The notes under the pieces: model-generated
What the model was told of the DNA's origin: nothing
The model's input: only the letters and a program-made list of their open reading frames with translations
Databases searched by the model: none
In this document: one piece after another, positions 11,655 to 25,500 of the stretch
Position numbering within the stretch: the stretch's first letter is position 1
Layout of the letters: the number at the start of each line of letters is the position of its first letter
Program-made: the position numbers and the translations under genes
Source of the DNA: Angiostrongylus vasorum
Taxonomy: Eukaryota > Nematoda > Chromadorea > Rhabditida > Metastrongylidae
DNA: 64,000 bases
Direction: 5' to 3'
Assembly (NCBI GenBank): GCA_018806985.1
Contig: JADANN010000100.1
Location: forward strand, 326,001-390,000

Positions 11655-12530
11655 TTCTTCGATTATTAAGCTAATAAGAGGTTGTCATAAATGTTTTATT
11701 CGGCTACCGTTTGGGCGCCTTCGTCTTCTTCAGAGCAGCGTTGGCCCAAGTCGATTATCCGCAGCCGTTCGATCTGGCGACAAGCGTCTTTATAGTTCCA
11801 AGAACTTGAGACTCCTATAGTGTCGTAGGCCTCTAATGAATGTCGATTTCAACTCCTTTGAATATAAGCACATTTGTGTAATGATATGCTGCTGAAGAAA
11901 CATGATTTCAATGACGGAGAATCGTTCGATTCAGCTTCATGAGAGATCGCAATGCATAGGTAGTGTTCTACCCCAGGTAGAGATGCGTGAAGCGTAGTGG
12001 TTGGTGATGTCCTGCTATACAAATGGGTACGATCCTGCGCGTCACACTCACTAAGCATCCATCCCTCCGGGGTCAGGAAATTGCTAGCAGACCTGCCCAA
12101 GAAGGTAACAGCGCAGATTCGATACATTGGCAGGTTACCATCAGTCACTGTATAGACCAGATACACATTCAGTGACCTCTAAAGATCCTTGATGAAGGCG
12201 AATGCAAGGCGCACTCCTCAGGGTCAGGTTGATCAATGCCTAGAGCCTTTAGTGTAGCAAGTTAATACGATATCAAATCAATAGACAGTTAATAGACTAT
12301 TTCAGTGTACTCCGTATTTTATTAGGTGGCAAATACAAGATTACACGACTACAACGATTACACTCAAGAAGATTCGACTTGTCGCGGCTTCGAAGACCCA
12401 TATCACAAGGATGAACGACTATGGACAATCGACTTGGATCAAGACGACTCTGAATAAGGCGAAAGTGCCGAAACGTTAACCAATTAAAACTTTTATTTCA
12501 ACTTCCTATTAGCTTAATAATCTAAGCAAC
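11655..12530. mobile_element. Foldback element, second terminal-repeat family, with nested SINE
   Basis: The outer ends gattattaagctaatag at 12530 (minus strand) and gattattaagctaataag at 11658 are inverted copies. The arms at 11658-11830 and about 12330-12525 match in inverted orientation. Each carries a hammerhead-like block, CTGAATA...CCGAAACG at 12446-12482 (+) and CTGAAGA...CCAAACGG at 11701-11737 (-). A SINE A copy has inserted between the arms. The family is related to the terminal repeats at 28965-29560 and 15500-15650. Confidence 0.65.
11985..12255 (+). mobile_element. SINE family A, copy 4, diverged
   Basis: The head (gaagcgtagtggttgg, gggtacgatcc), the core (ggtcaggaaattgctagc) and the end block (gatcaatgcctagagccttta) are recognisable but diverged. 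It is nested in the foldback element at 11655-12530. Confidence 0.75.
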
Positions 12531-12889
12531 ATTAAATACATCGTAATGGGACAATGGATTTGAAGTAGTTGAAAACTATTGTTGAACATTTTCTATGCTG
12601 TTTATTTGTTCTTTTTTGATCTTAAATCCTTATTCTGTTCCTTATCCATATAAGCTGACTTTATATATTAGTGCGCAAAACAAAGCACTTCATTTCATTT
12701 CCTCGTATCTGTCACCTGTGAATGTTTTCAGATTTGCGTTTTTGTTCGCTTTCCATTTGAGGACTTTTTGATTTTTCACAAATATCGTGGAATTCTGATG
12801 GAGTGAAATCTCACTAAAATCATACGATAGTCCTCCTAAGGCGTTCTCAGGTCTTTGCCACAATCAGTCGCCAATCCTTGTGGATTCGA

Positions 12890-13300
12890 GTGTGCTTCAC
12901 AGACAAGTAGGGCACCAACTACCCAACCATGGAGGGATACAGAACTTGTTCGACCCGCACCTTGGTTGAACCAAAAACCATGCGAATATTATTGCAGTTC
13001 CACCAGGAAGCCCAACTAAGAGTAAACCAATAACAAGATCCACCACCTTGCTGGTATCAAACTAGTCACGTGATGGCAAATCTCCCTCTGATACACAGGG
13101 GTAGTGACTACCTGTGGTGGTGTGGACCAATGGGACAATTTGGCTAGGTTGGTGATAACCAATGGCACAATTTCGCTAGGTTGACCTCGGAACTTTAGGG
13201 AACCACAATGGCTAAACCAGCAAAGTCCGGAAAAATTGAAATTATGCCGTGGCCCGCATAACTAGTGAAAGCGGGTCATTTAAGTATCCAAGTAAGTATA
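12890..13300 (-). repeat. Dispersed repeat R1, minus-strand copy
   Basis: The reverse complement matches the copies at 1680-2100 and 54945-55325. A 36-bp internal segment (caatgg...ggttg) is duplicated in tandem at about 13130-13190. Confidence 0.7.
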
Positions 13301-14021
13301 TTATTGCATTCTTTACTGATGTTCTATATCAAATGGGAATAGGAGTTGATTAATTCGCATCAGCTCTCCAAATATTCCCTTATAGAAACTACTTGTTGTT
13401 TGAACATTTTTTACCATACTTAGACGTTCTCTAAGGCGTCCAAGGTGTAGCAGGTGCATAAAAAATCTTGGATTTTATCCTGGCCTTTTCTAAGTTTACG
13501 TTTTAGAAAGATATATATTTTAGTATTTTGTTGAGGAGTGCTTCTTATAAATGAAAGACGAAACACAAATTTTTTACTTGAAAAATATCACCACAACTTA
13601 TAGTTTACTTTCTCTTTACTTCAAAGGCATTATCGATTGAGGAGAAAAGCAGAAGATGAGATGAATTAAGAAGAATGCCGATGAGGTTTGGTACAACAAA
13701 CATTTCAGATATGCGCATTTATCCATGTGTCTATGGATTAAAAATAAACACAACAATAAGATTTTCAAGAAAACTCGTTAATGCAAAAAAATCCTATAGA
13801 GGCTAGCGGTGTAGTTTTCAATGAGCGGATATTAAATTTTATCTCTTTATGCGGCTTCTTTTCGTCATCACCAGCTGTGGTTGTTGGAGCAGGGTCAGTA
13901 CCAAATGGTGCACTTGAGATTGAAGTGAAATCGTCTGATCATCCAGTATTTCTTCCCCAACTCTATCTTCCAGAAATTAATATATGCACTTGTGAAGTTA
14001 TCGAACTGGCTTCTTAAAGGA

Positions 14022-14306
14022 TAAAAAAAAGGATAAAGCTCTCGGCGTTGATCAATCCTTGAGGGATGCGCCATGTATTCGACTTCTTTATCGTTTGGAG
14101 CTGATTGAATGCATATCTGTCCTTTACAATGACTCGCGGCAGCCCATCGATGTATCGAGCCAGTACTACTATCCTCCCAGACAAGACTGGTACCAATATG
14201 CCGACCCCGGAGGGATTGAATTCTTGCTGGGCCATGGGGGGCGGGGATCGACTCCACATGTGTGTTGCAAGGCACCTCCGACCACTGCGCCACACGCTCC
14301 CCAGTA
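14022..14306 (-). mobile_element. SINE family A, copy 5, full length, minus strand
   Basis: The end block (ctctcggcgttgatcaatcc) is at the left and the tRNA-like head (ccactgcgccacac) at the right, so the element reads leftward. The tail contains ggataaa repeats. Confidence 0.85.
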
Positions 14307-14404
14307 GGCAAAACTGGCTTCTTAACATGCAAAATCCTAGATTGCCTAGAAACTAACTCCAACTTTGTCTACTTTTTTATTTTCTGCCTTCTACAATCTT
14401 TACG

Positions 14405-14830
14405 GAACGGCGAAACGAATGATCCGCATGGTGCGGTGGTGAACGCATTAGCACCCGGAAAGGCTAATAGCGCGTTCGTTCCTCACCGCAGACACCAGCG
14501 CTCCGGAGTTTTGCAAATATTTCAAAATCCTTGTGGTTGTACTTCGCATAATAACCTGCGTGAAATTTGTAGTAGACAGGAAATAAAAAGTAAATACTGT
14601 GATTTGAACTACAGCCTCAGCTTAAACTGGGTTCAATGCCGATGTAGGCTCTCCAGATCAATCCCACTGACGGGTGATTGCTGATGGCGCTGGTCGATAG
14701 AACTAGCTAAAAGACAGGCGAAACGAATGAAACGCATGGTGTGCTGGTGAACGCGTTAACTCCGACTTTGTTTCAAATATTGAACAACAAAGTGGATATC
14801 CATCACATTTAATAAATCGTCGGGGAGCAG
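14405..14830 (+). mobile_element. SINE family C, one full and one partial copy
   Basis: The tRNA-like head has an A box in tggtgcggtggtgaacgc and a B box in gcgttcgttcctc. It is followed by the body (gttttgcaaatat) and the tail (ataacctgcgtgaaa...aataaaaagt). A second head (catggtgtgctggtgaacgc) starts near 14710. Family C also occurs at 20925, 22990, 34455, 53875 and 63830 on the minus strand. Confidence 0.75.
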
Positions 14831-15499
14831 AATTTAGCTGTGCTGAGTTATTCTTTTTTTGGTTTTATTATAGCTTGTGGGAAATTCAAACTGCTTTAAT
14901 CAAGCACATAGAGAAGAAATTCGGGAATATTTCCTCCATGAAATCAAATTTTTAAAAGTAATCCACCGACTTCGCTAATTGTGTCAAAGATGGGTTTTCC
15001 TAGAAGTTCGTTAACTGTTGCAGAAGGCACACTGTTAGGTTGGTTTCAAAGTTTGGTGATAAAGGTTAGGATGATTGGCAGTGATTATCTACCGTAGATG
15101 GCAACTATTACACCGCCTAGTCTCGATAAAGCAGCCAACCAGTTGAATGAAACCACATGATATGGCAAGTGAAACATGTTGTTAATTGAAGCACATCTGT
15201 TCACTGCATGCAGTGGAGGTATAAATAAAGTAAGGTGGCAAAAAAGCAAGAAGACGCTAGAGTTTCGTAACACTTCAATCGAGTTGAAAAGTCAGAGATA
15301 CTCGCCTCCTATGGTTCTTTAAAACAACAGATACGACACGATTCTTTATTGCGTTGTGGCATTCTACTTGACATAGACTCGAAATGACGTCCCGTGATAT
15401 TTTGTGATGGATTAGACAAAAGTGAAGTACCAAAACACTTACGTTGTCTGAGTATATGTCAGAAGAAGACTATGATAGCTTTTTTTGTTCCACCGAAGA

Positions 15500-15650
15500 A
15501 GATCCTACTCGATACGATAAGAAGACACCACATCGACGGTAGGAGCGACTGTGGACCATTGGCTGAGATCATCGGCTCCGAGGAAGACGAAGATGTTCAA
15601 ACATTGACGGAATAAAAGTTGTATTACAACTTAGTGTTCGTTTACCAATG
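15500..15650 (+). mobile_element. Solo terminal repeat, second Penelope-type family
   Basis: Matches one arm of the foldback at 28965-29560: shared accacatcg..., a gactgtggaccat block, and a degraded hammerhead-like block CTCCGAGGAAGAC...CAAACATTGACGG at about 15568-15610. No partner arm is visible. Confidence 0.5.
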
Positions 15651-16382
15651 AAATAACGTATGTAGTTTTCTGCGTTCGACGGATAAAATAATTTTGGTAC
15701 ATCGGCGTCCCGTTTTCTGCAGTCGTATAGGAGAATTTCTGTAGAACGACGAAGCTTGACGTAGTCGTACATGCAAGCAACATTTAAAATAAAAAGAAAT
15801 AGCTAATAGAACTATTCATCTCCACGTAGAAAAAAAAGTCCGGCAGTCGGCTAACAATTTTAATGCTCTCTTGCGATCTCTTTTCAAAGAAAGAACAGAG
15901 AGAACTCGTACTGTTCCATGTTGTTCTAAGATATCCAGAATATCTCTCCGAATGGCACTGGTTTTTCAAAATGCAAGTTTTTTCTTGCTATCTGCTAAGT
16001 GATATTCTTAATGGAGACTAAAGTAGTCTTCGGTCTTAAAACCTCCTTCTTACTGCTTGGTTAACGCCGCTGTCTAATACTCTGGTTGTTATTAAAATGA
16101 CGCGTGTCTGAAGCAGAGTAATACTAAATTTTAAGCCAATTAACATAATATCAAGATACGATTTTCCTCCTTTCGCTCTTCCACCTTCTATAAGAACATT
16201 ATTCGTTGTCAGTTTTCTTTTTTCTGACTTAGCATCGCAAAGTATTTTCTTCCATCTGTGACAATATTCGGTTCCAGCTCCTCTTTGCTCATGTATGCCG
16301 TTTTACACAGAAATTTAATGGATTATATCACAAAGCCAATACTTTAGATCCATGATGTCATAGCGGGATATTTCTCTGGACA

Positions 16383-16564
16383 ATGCTCATAACTTTCCTT
16401 CTTCTTCATTTAATCAACACTGTTACTACTGCCCGTCATTTACTATGTACCACTGCATCACTAACGGTCCGTGGCATGGATGTAGTGGCCGCGTCCAAAG
16501 GCACCGTACTAGTCGCCGTATTTATGCCTCTACAATGTGCCTCATGCCACCGGCAACTAAAACG
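16383..16564 (+). CDS. First exon: signal peptide and CASC thioredoxin-like motif
   Basis: ATG at 16383 opens a hydrophobic leader (MLITFLLLHLINTVTTA), then a strand-rich segment KGTVLVAVFMPLQCASCHRQ. This matches the selenoprotein P pattern of a beta strand followed by U/C-x-x-C and Gln. The donor CG|GTAAGC at 16564/16565 leaves phase 2. The next exon, 19460-19556, begins after TTCCAG with the base needed to finish Arg. It continues RLSYMSSNLADVRVVVVAP, the expected helix and beta strand. Confidence 0.78.
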
Positions 16565-19500
16565 GTAAGCGTTCTATATCGTAACCCGATATTGAACTCC
16601 TTTCTCTAAGTTTTAACTAAGCTTTTTTTTGGAATTTTTTATTTCCTAGGGTACCAAAAAGAGTCCTTAGTTTCTAAGTTTTTCAAAATTTTAAAGTTTT
16701 TTCGACTAGAGTAGTGCCTTCATGCAAAGCTGTGTGTGGAAAGGAAAAGCATCAAAACCGTTTTCCTTTCTTTTTAAAGTAGAAACATAAATGGCGCCGA
16801 TTTTGGCGCCTCGATAGCCAAAGGATATACTTGCTTTAAACACTCACTGCAAGATCCAATTGTTAGTTTTCTATGAATGCTGAAAAAACTTCATTATTTC
16901 CTAGATAATGAGGGTATTTAATCCTAACTTTCACAATCGCTCTCTAAAGGATTATTTTAAGACATCTTAAAGATCTTTAATAGATGAGTTTCAATTGGTT
17001 TCCACCAATGTTGCTTTTATTGCAATAATTGACATGAAGTCGGCTTGAGAGCACCTTTAATCTCCTTCTTTTTCTGTCTTTGCTAATTTGAATTCCCACG
17101 ATCAACTTTTCCATTAACGTAGGGATTAATGAAATAATTCACTGTTTTCTTGATGGGCGAAAATGAAGGTTGTTACTTTATTCTACAATTCTTATTCGAA
17201 GTTACTAGAAAGTCGGTCTTCGGAATTCCTGCAAGATGAACCAGGAAGAGACTTCCAACTTGTAGAGGAAGCACTGTCAGTAAGGCGAAAGACCGTCATG
17301 CTCGAGAAACAGTGAAATTCTCGACCGCTGTCTAAAACACCGAGTCGTTACGAGCTTTATCAAATGTAGACGACTACACGATATGTGCGGTCTGTCAAAG
17401 GATCAGAGGATAGCCACCAAATATTGATACGACTACTCTGTGCCTCTCTTTGGTGCCAGGAAGGCAACAGGTGCGCTCAACTGAAGAAGTGTGCGTCGAA
17501 GAAATACCATTGCGCTCAGTATCTGGAGGACTGGAGAAAAACAGGGGGCTCTTAATAAGGCGAAATCCGCCAAACTCCTGGTTTTTTTGTCAATAATGAG
17601 TAAGGTAACAACCTCGTATTTGTTTATCAAGAAAACAGTGAATGCAGGAATTAAATTGCTTTCTGAATTCTCAGCCCTGATTTCCTAGAATCCATTTTCG
17701 CTTTAAAGAGAGCAAAACCGACTGTTGCAAGGAAATGGCCCGCATCCATTCATTTACTTCACAAATTTGTAAATTTACAAACTTCTTTTCTACCATAGTA
17801 GTCGAACTGGAGGTGTGTCGCACTCACACCCCTTAGGAATTGATAAAATGTGAAGGGATAAAGCACGGCTTTGATCAAACCTAAAATGATGCTCCATGCA
17901 TTCGACTCCACTCGTTGCATCGTAGAGGTGATTAAATGCTCATCTCCTCTATGCATTGACACGTACTCGCATACCGATGTAGCATGTCAGTGTTGCTATC
18001 CTGTTGACAAGGTCAGTGCTAACTTGTCTACATAGTGGGTTGAAGGACTTGGTGAGCCTGTGGGCAAGACCGAACCAAGAATCAATCTAGTGTGAATTGC
18101 AGAGCACTTATAACAACTGCGGTTACATAGGCTTTGAGTTAAGAAAGGAATATCGGATGCTCGCTGTTCTTTTCCTCCACTGTAGAGATAAAACTAAACT
18201 CTGTCCCTGATTGGTTTGCGAATGCAAAGTTATCTCTGTGTAAAATTACCTCGCCCTGGCTCAAGTTCTTGAATTCATCAATGTGAGAGCTGTGATAATT
18301 GAGAAAGTTGTGCATTTATGTGTGCTGTCTGACGCAAACACATTAAAAACAAATTATGGAGCTCATATTTGTACAATATTGAGAACTATTGAATAGAAAC
18401 AAGTTCATTCTTCTGCAATAATAAGGAAAAAACCGCAATGATTTAAGTAATAAGGAATAATTCAATTCATACTAACTGCAATGGTGCAGTTAAAACATTG
18501 AAAAACCATTGTATTGCTGCTTCATTACCTGCGGAGTACCATAACGCTAAAAATGATAAGGCCGTATTCAAAACAGTCTCTACGAGTAGTTCTTGCGTTC
18601 GCTGCGAATGCTTTTAACGTTGTGAACCACGTTCTCTCCTTACTGGGAATTTTGAACCATGGCTGAAAGTCTGAAATAATGCAGCGGTAGGTTCTGTAGC
18701 TTTTAACTGGCTATAAATAGTACGTTCCACTAGTTATCCGTATTAATGCTACTATAGGCGGATAGCACAGTCGTGGTGATGTCCGTGATCATGAGCATGG
18801 TGCTAGTTCAATTCCGCTCAGGGCCAACCCAGCCGCTCATCCCTTCGGGGTCGGGAAATTGGTACCGGACTTGTCTGGATTGGGAAAAGATTTTTTGTTT
18901 GACTTGGGGAAAAAAATTGCTTTCTAGGATTTAGTTGGGAACTCTCCAGTCCAGCTATCACAGGACTCCAGGGAGAATTGCTCGACCAGCATTCTACGAC
19001 ATTCAAGATGAAATGAAAATCCTCAAGCAGCAACAGAAGCCACACCTAAAAGTTGGAAGATCTTCCTGGACAGTGGGATGCGAGAAAACGAATCCAATGT
19101 GAGAAGTGCTGGGATCCGAACAGTAGACGTGAAGACGGGTCGTATAAAATAAAGAAAATGCTACCTTTGGTACTTCAATAATCTTCACACATCGTACAAT
19201 TTTAAGCAAATTCTCCGTTTAATTAGTATAGTGGTGGTTGGGTAAGCTTGTTTTTTCTTCGGAGTATTGTGAGACTTACTAGGGCATTAACACAAGCATT
19301 CGTCAATTCTTTTTAATCAGAGAGAGGTTTTTGTTTTCGGACTGGGTTTCTATAGGAAAGTAGTATATATGGAAATGCCTCATTTTCAAAAAAACTTACA
19401 TCTCGTTTAAAAAACCTGTTTACACAAAGCTTTTAAATAGCCATTTATATGTATTCCAGGCTATCCTACATGTCTTCGAACCTGGCCGATGTTCGAGTGG

Positions 19501-22500
19501 TTGTGGTTGCACCATATTACGAAGCGCCAGTGACAATAGCACGTACACAGTCCGAGGTTGGCATCGAGATCTAGTGATTGCTTAAAATAATGTTAACTTC
19601 TAGATAGTTTTGTAATTTAAGTTGACGCTTTCAATACATTATCTCATGCACCGGCTGTGATATTGTGGCATTGAGTAATTTAAGGGTGAAATACTAAGTC
19701 TTCGACTTGATATTGTCGTGCCGTTGAGCTTAAGCGGCTTCTATTTTCTGGAGCAACACCACGAAAAAAACGTTTTCGTAAAAGGCGCTCCACATTTACT
19801 ACTTTTTTTGGCACAGGATACTTATGGCGTTCTACCTAGTTGTGCTGTGTAAAATGGATGTGCTAATGGATAACTGGTCGAGGTTTTCGAACAAAAGGCT
19901 TATTTATTGGCGATGCCTTCATGCCGCTTCCCATCCAACTCAACAACCATTTCATCCTAAGTTTTTTGGCCAAACCGACCTCAGAATACGATTTGCATAC
20001 CAGTAAGCAGATCAAAGCATTCATGCATGAAAAAGCCCAAGTACATACAGGAGATGCACGACAATCTGGAGCAGAAGAGACAGTTACTCTGTCTTCTGCT
20101 TAATGTACTGCGTCTAAAAGCAAGTTCATTTTTCATCCTTTGTTTATGTAATTTCGTCTAATGTACAACTTGAAGAATAAGATATTTCTTTTTTAATACT
20201 AAGGTGGATATGTCCAATATTTATCAAAAATTAGTGTAAGTATTAAGTGATGCAGTCTTTTTATGTGCCCATATATCTTAATTTGAATAGTTAAATACTT
20301 TATTAGCCAAGTTCAACAAAAGTTGTGATATCCCAAACGATTTTTCTGCTTAACTGATATGTAGCTGGATGATCCTGAATTTCTCATTTGAAATCCATGG
20401 GAACCCGCGCCTATGTCGTCACCATAGATAGCGGTGGCCCAGCTTTTTCGGATTCGGAGAAAGCTTTCTCATCTTATAACAAGGTTTCTTCCAATGCAAC
20501 AACTATTTCTGTCTTTAATTTAGCTTAAGCAAAAAAGTTTATGATTGAAGACAAGTTTTTTTAGTTTCCTCGTTTGATTGTGGACCGTGATGTGAGCAAT
20601 ACATGGAGAACCTTCGACGCTACTAATCATGACAAGATCGTTTTTTGACAGGTAACGTGATTCACTCGTGTGGAATCTCAGATGTGGAATAACATCAGAG
20701 TCATTAAATCTTTCAATGTGATGCTAATTTTGATAATAGGGGGATAAAAGCTTAAGCTTATTATCTATAAGTTAATAAATAAAGATAGAGCGCGACGAAC
20801 TCCAGTGACAGTCTAATAGTTTCTTATAGAGATACATCATACGACCTCATAGGAGATACAACTACGAAATCTTATATAATATTTTCATAAAGAAAACGAT
20901 AATAAACATAAAAAAATGTATAACTTTAATGATGCTGAGATATTTGCAAAACTCTGGACCACAGGTGTCTGAGCTAGGGAACGAACGCGCAATTACCCTT
21001 TCCGGGTGCTAACGCGTTCACTACCACACCATGTGGGTCCTTCGTTTCGCCTGTCTCTCAGCTAGTCCTAACGATCAATGCCACCAGCAATCACCCGTCA
21101 GTGGGATTGATCTGGGGAGCGGTCCCAGGTTTTCAAATATCTCAGCATAATTGAAGTTATATTTCGCAACATACCCTGCCGTAAAAAAGAGTAGGCAGAA
21201 AATAATAAGTTGAAATTATGCATGATATATTTTATATGATACTAAAGAAGCTGTATCCGTATCTAATGCTTCCAGATGTAGTCGTGTCACTCAAATCCTG
21301 TCGCATCCTCGTAGCGATATGACAGCAAATCGTGATACTTTGGATGCGATTGATAGAGCTCGTGGACATTCACCATGTGGTCCGTGCAACAATGCGGCTC
21401 ACGACGATGATAGATTACGCAAAACCGCTAAGGTAAGAATAACGAAGAGAATTATTGCGAGGCAAAAATTCGTGTCATTGATCAAGCAGATGTAAAGAGT
21501 AGTGCTTAGAGATGTCCCGCAATAAAAATATGATCGTTGCTTAAACGCTTCTTCCTGGGCTAACCAACGTAGGGTGAACAAAAGGATAAAACCATTAACG
21601 TGATACAATCACAAAGGCAAAAACCCTTTAACCTAAAAAACTGGCTGAGGGTAAGGCAAAACAAAAGCCTTGGTTGGTGAAGCGGGTAGCACGTAAGTCC
21701 CCGGTAAAGTTAATCATGGGTTTGGAGCCCAGCTGAAGTTCCTGGTTCTGCTCATGTCTCAGCATCCATGTATTTTACACAATACCATTATCGAATAACA
21801 GAATAGGTGGTAAATAAAAGTTAAAGTTGACTCGATATAGCGGTAAGCAACCGCAACTCATTGTAAAGGCCATATGTGCATTCAATCAGCTTTACCACTC
21901 TACGAATGAGGTCGAATACATGTCGTATCTCTAAAAAATCGATCAACGCCGAATGCTTTATACTTTATCCTTTGACTCAAACCTCTGCTACCCAATAATC
22001 ATTTTGGAGCCAAATGCTCTGTAAATTTAGTCTCGGAACATGTGACGCACAAAATTAACGTGATGGCGACTGCACAACAGCCGCGCCACGGTTTTGCTTT
22101 GTCGCACCGGCCAAATGTCACCGATCAATACATATCATTTCGACGTCCGAATATGAAATTTATCCCTTGGAATTTTCTGCTCACCTAAAAACTACTCGGG
22201 CGCCTATTGCACTCTGTATTGCTTCGATTACTATTACTACTAAGAAATAACTTCTTCCAAATTCGAGATATCTTAGTGAGCATTTGAGTACTTTACTAAT
22301 TCTTCTTAGCAGCATATTCATTCTCCCAACGTTTCACTGCCTAATTGTGGCTGGGAAGTGTTCCTAGGTGTCGGGCTGGATTGTACAGCGGGGGTTCATC
22401 CCCCACGGCAGGGCCTCCTTAGCTGAGGAGCAGTCCGGCGTTTCCACCAGTAAGCCCAGCACAGAGTAGGCCGATAACCAGGATCCACCACCGTCCTAGT

Positions 22501-25500
22501 ATCAAACTAGTCGCATGGTAGCAAATCTTCCTCTGATCCACAAAGGCGGCAACTGTCTGTGGTAAAGACGGTCTCGGGCAGACTTTGGCTAGGCTTACCA
22601 CGGGATTCCAGGGAACCACAATGGCCAAACCATCAAAACTCCGAAACAATGGAAATTATGCTGGGGCCAGTGAAGACGGGTCATCCAAATATCCATGAAT
22701 CCAAGTAAGTATACATCGCGAATATGAACGTATTAACTAGTAGATTTATTAATACATCGGAATGGAGGTTACGTTTTCGTAAATTGCTGATAGTTTTTTT
22801 GATGAGGGAATATTTGTGTAGAAGAAAACGTGATCACCTTGTAGAATAGTCTTTCCTGTATCTGAAATAAGTATAGTTCTTTAAAGCCACCATTTGATCT
22901 TTAGACCTGTTTAAAGTCAAAATTTCTAGGAAGAAATGAAAACTGACTTAAACTTTTGAAAGTTCAAACAAGATCGCAAAAGCAGCAAACATTAGAAACA
23001 TTGCGAAATATAACTTTAATGATGCTGAGATATTTGCAAAACTCTGGACCGCAGGTGCCTATGGTGGGGAACGAACGCGCTATTGTCCTTTCCGGGGAGT
23101 AGCGCGCTCACCACCACACCATGCGGGTCCTTCGTTTCGCCTGTCTCTCAGCTAGTTCTATTGATCTTTTGCCATCAGCAATCACCCGTGAGCGGGATTA
23201 GAATAGAATATATAATAATGTACAATACTTCGTACTTCAATGGGCGAAATAACGCTCAGTGAATCGAATTCATTTTCGAAATACGGCTATCGACGAAAGA
23301 AGTGCACAAATCGCGTTTGATGAAAAGCAGAAAATCAGAACTACATCTTTAAAAAGCTTTCTTTTATAGGCAATTATTCGTTGATCCAAATACTTTCTAT
23401 TGTAATCAATAAAGCCCACTTTGAGCTGAGCTATGTTGATTGAAAGCGGCCGCTGTTTTTGCCCGTGTGAGTGGAAGTCAACTCACGTACGCCCGGCCAT
23501 AAGTGTTAAGCGAAATAACTGCTAACTGAATTGCCCGCCTTATTATGTCGAGTGGTAAAAGATGGAGGAGTTGGTCAGCAGTTTCAATGTTTCATTCACT
23601 TCCAGAGTGTTGATGCCTTCTTGATGACGACCGTTGTTCAACAACAACAACAACAACCCAATAATGGCCACTATTTGAATGATCAGAATGTCCGTTCGAA
23701 TGCTCCCTTTAATAGACGACAAAACAACGAGGATAATCACCAGCAAGTGGACAATACAAGGCGTAATGTACAAATGCAGAAGCAGAACACACCAAGCCAG
23801 GAGTACGGTAATGCACGTTATTACCAAACGACAACTGCATTTCCACTGCGCAATCAAGAAATGAACGTGAACTCACAACAACCAAATTTCCGTCATTCGT
23901 CGAATGCGCTTTACGGAGGACGACATAAAAATGTAAATATTGGAGGTTTTTTTTCTCAAAAACATTCTTTAAATATCATCAGAAATGCCATTTTTCAAAA
24001 GTTTCGCCACTACAGTGTTGTGGCTAGTAAGAGCTAGTGAGGTTTAACATTTTCACATTTTATCTTTGGAATGATCAATCTTTATTTTAAGCACTACCGA
24101 TCTGACATTTCCAACGATCCAGAAAAATCCGATGGTCTCCTCTGTGACAATTTCTTTATGGGAAGGAATTTTTAAGAAACGGAACCCGTAGAGTACGGTA
24201 TTCCTAAGATGGGAAAATTCGTTAACTATTTCCCGCCCACTTAAGGACTTGGGAGCATTTGTCTCTATAAAATCAGTATCTAGGCAGCGATTGAAATCAG
24301 TCTGATAAAGATTGAGATTTTATCTTGCATGGCAGAAAATGAGTAAGTCGGGACAGAAAATTTGGCTGCCTCTCTATCACATGATTACTTTTAGAGTTAT
24401 CAAAGTTCAAGAAGCAATTCCTTTGGTCATCTTACATATCGCAGCGAAGAAAATCCATTGCCATCACGGCTTGCAGTAACTGGTGTGTCACCTCAACCGA
24501 GTACGTTTAGCACTGGCATTTTAAATACTTGTGGTAAACATGGTGTCAAGGGGGCGGATAGCACAGTGGTAGTGATATCCCTTGTCGCGACCATGGTGGT
24601 AGTTCGATTCCGCCCCGGGCCAACCAAGTCTCTCATCTCTCTGGGATCGGAAAATTGGTACCGGACATGTTCGGGAGAAAAAATCACTATTTGCAATCCA
24701 ACTGGTAACGCTCCAGCCCGGCTATCTCATGACTCCAGCAAGAATTGCACGACCAGCATTCTACGACATTCAAGATGAAATGAAAATCCTCAAGCAGCAG
24801 CCGAAACCACACGTAAAAGTTGGAAAAATGTTCGCGGACAGGGAGTGCGAGGAAGCGAATCGAATGTGAGAAGTGCTGGGATCTGCACAGTAGACGTGTA
24901 GATGGATCAAATAAAAAAATAAAAAAAAATATGGTATCTGCTCTCAGGCACTGGAAAGCCAACAGGACCTTGTTGTTGAGCAACATTACGGCAAAAAAGT
25001 TTTTGAGAATGAGTATAGGTTATAACAGCATCAAGCGTGAGGTAAAAAGAGATAAGCGACAGTTCTCAAAGCCTTGATTTATACATCAGGAACTTCGAAC
25101 CTAAGCAAGGCAACCAGAGAACTCACTTTTGCTTTGGCGGCTAACGATCAGAGACGGTGCCGTATAGTCCGAGATGCTGAGATTCAGATGTGTAGAAGGC
25201 TTGAGGTGTTTTAATAACAACCGATGGCAAACGACGTCGACAACTGCAGCTCAGCATTATGCGCACATTAAGAAGACCACCTATCGTACTGTTAAACTTT
25301 TCATGTAGACCCTAGAAGACCAGCTGAACTCCCAGGGATACTCTTCCACGCGATTAGGACAAACATTGATTAAACAAGATCCACACAAGACATTTGACTG
25401 TCTGCACAAGTGAAGTATGTGATGCACATTGTTGAACACTAGGTTTGAATTAAAATATGGTACTTAGTTATAGATTAATGCAATGATTTATAGCAACACC

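Noticed and set aside
13895..14362. 155-codon open frame on the minus strand, and similar ones over other SINEs
   Set aside because: It lies over a SINE A copy; the same peptide pieces recur at every copy because the repeat recurs.
20646..20648. TGA in the SelP-like gene as a selenocysteine codon
   Set aside because: It lies where the family has Asp-Arg-Cys, only a few bases before a splice donor. Removing one T restores the conserved motif. A frameshift explains it better.
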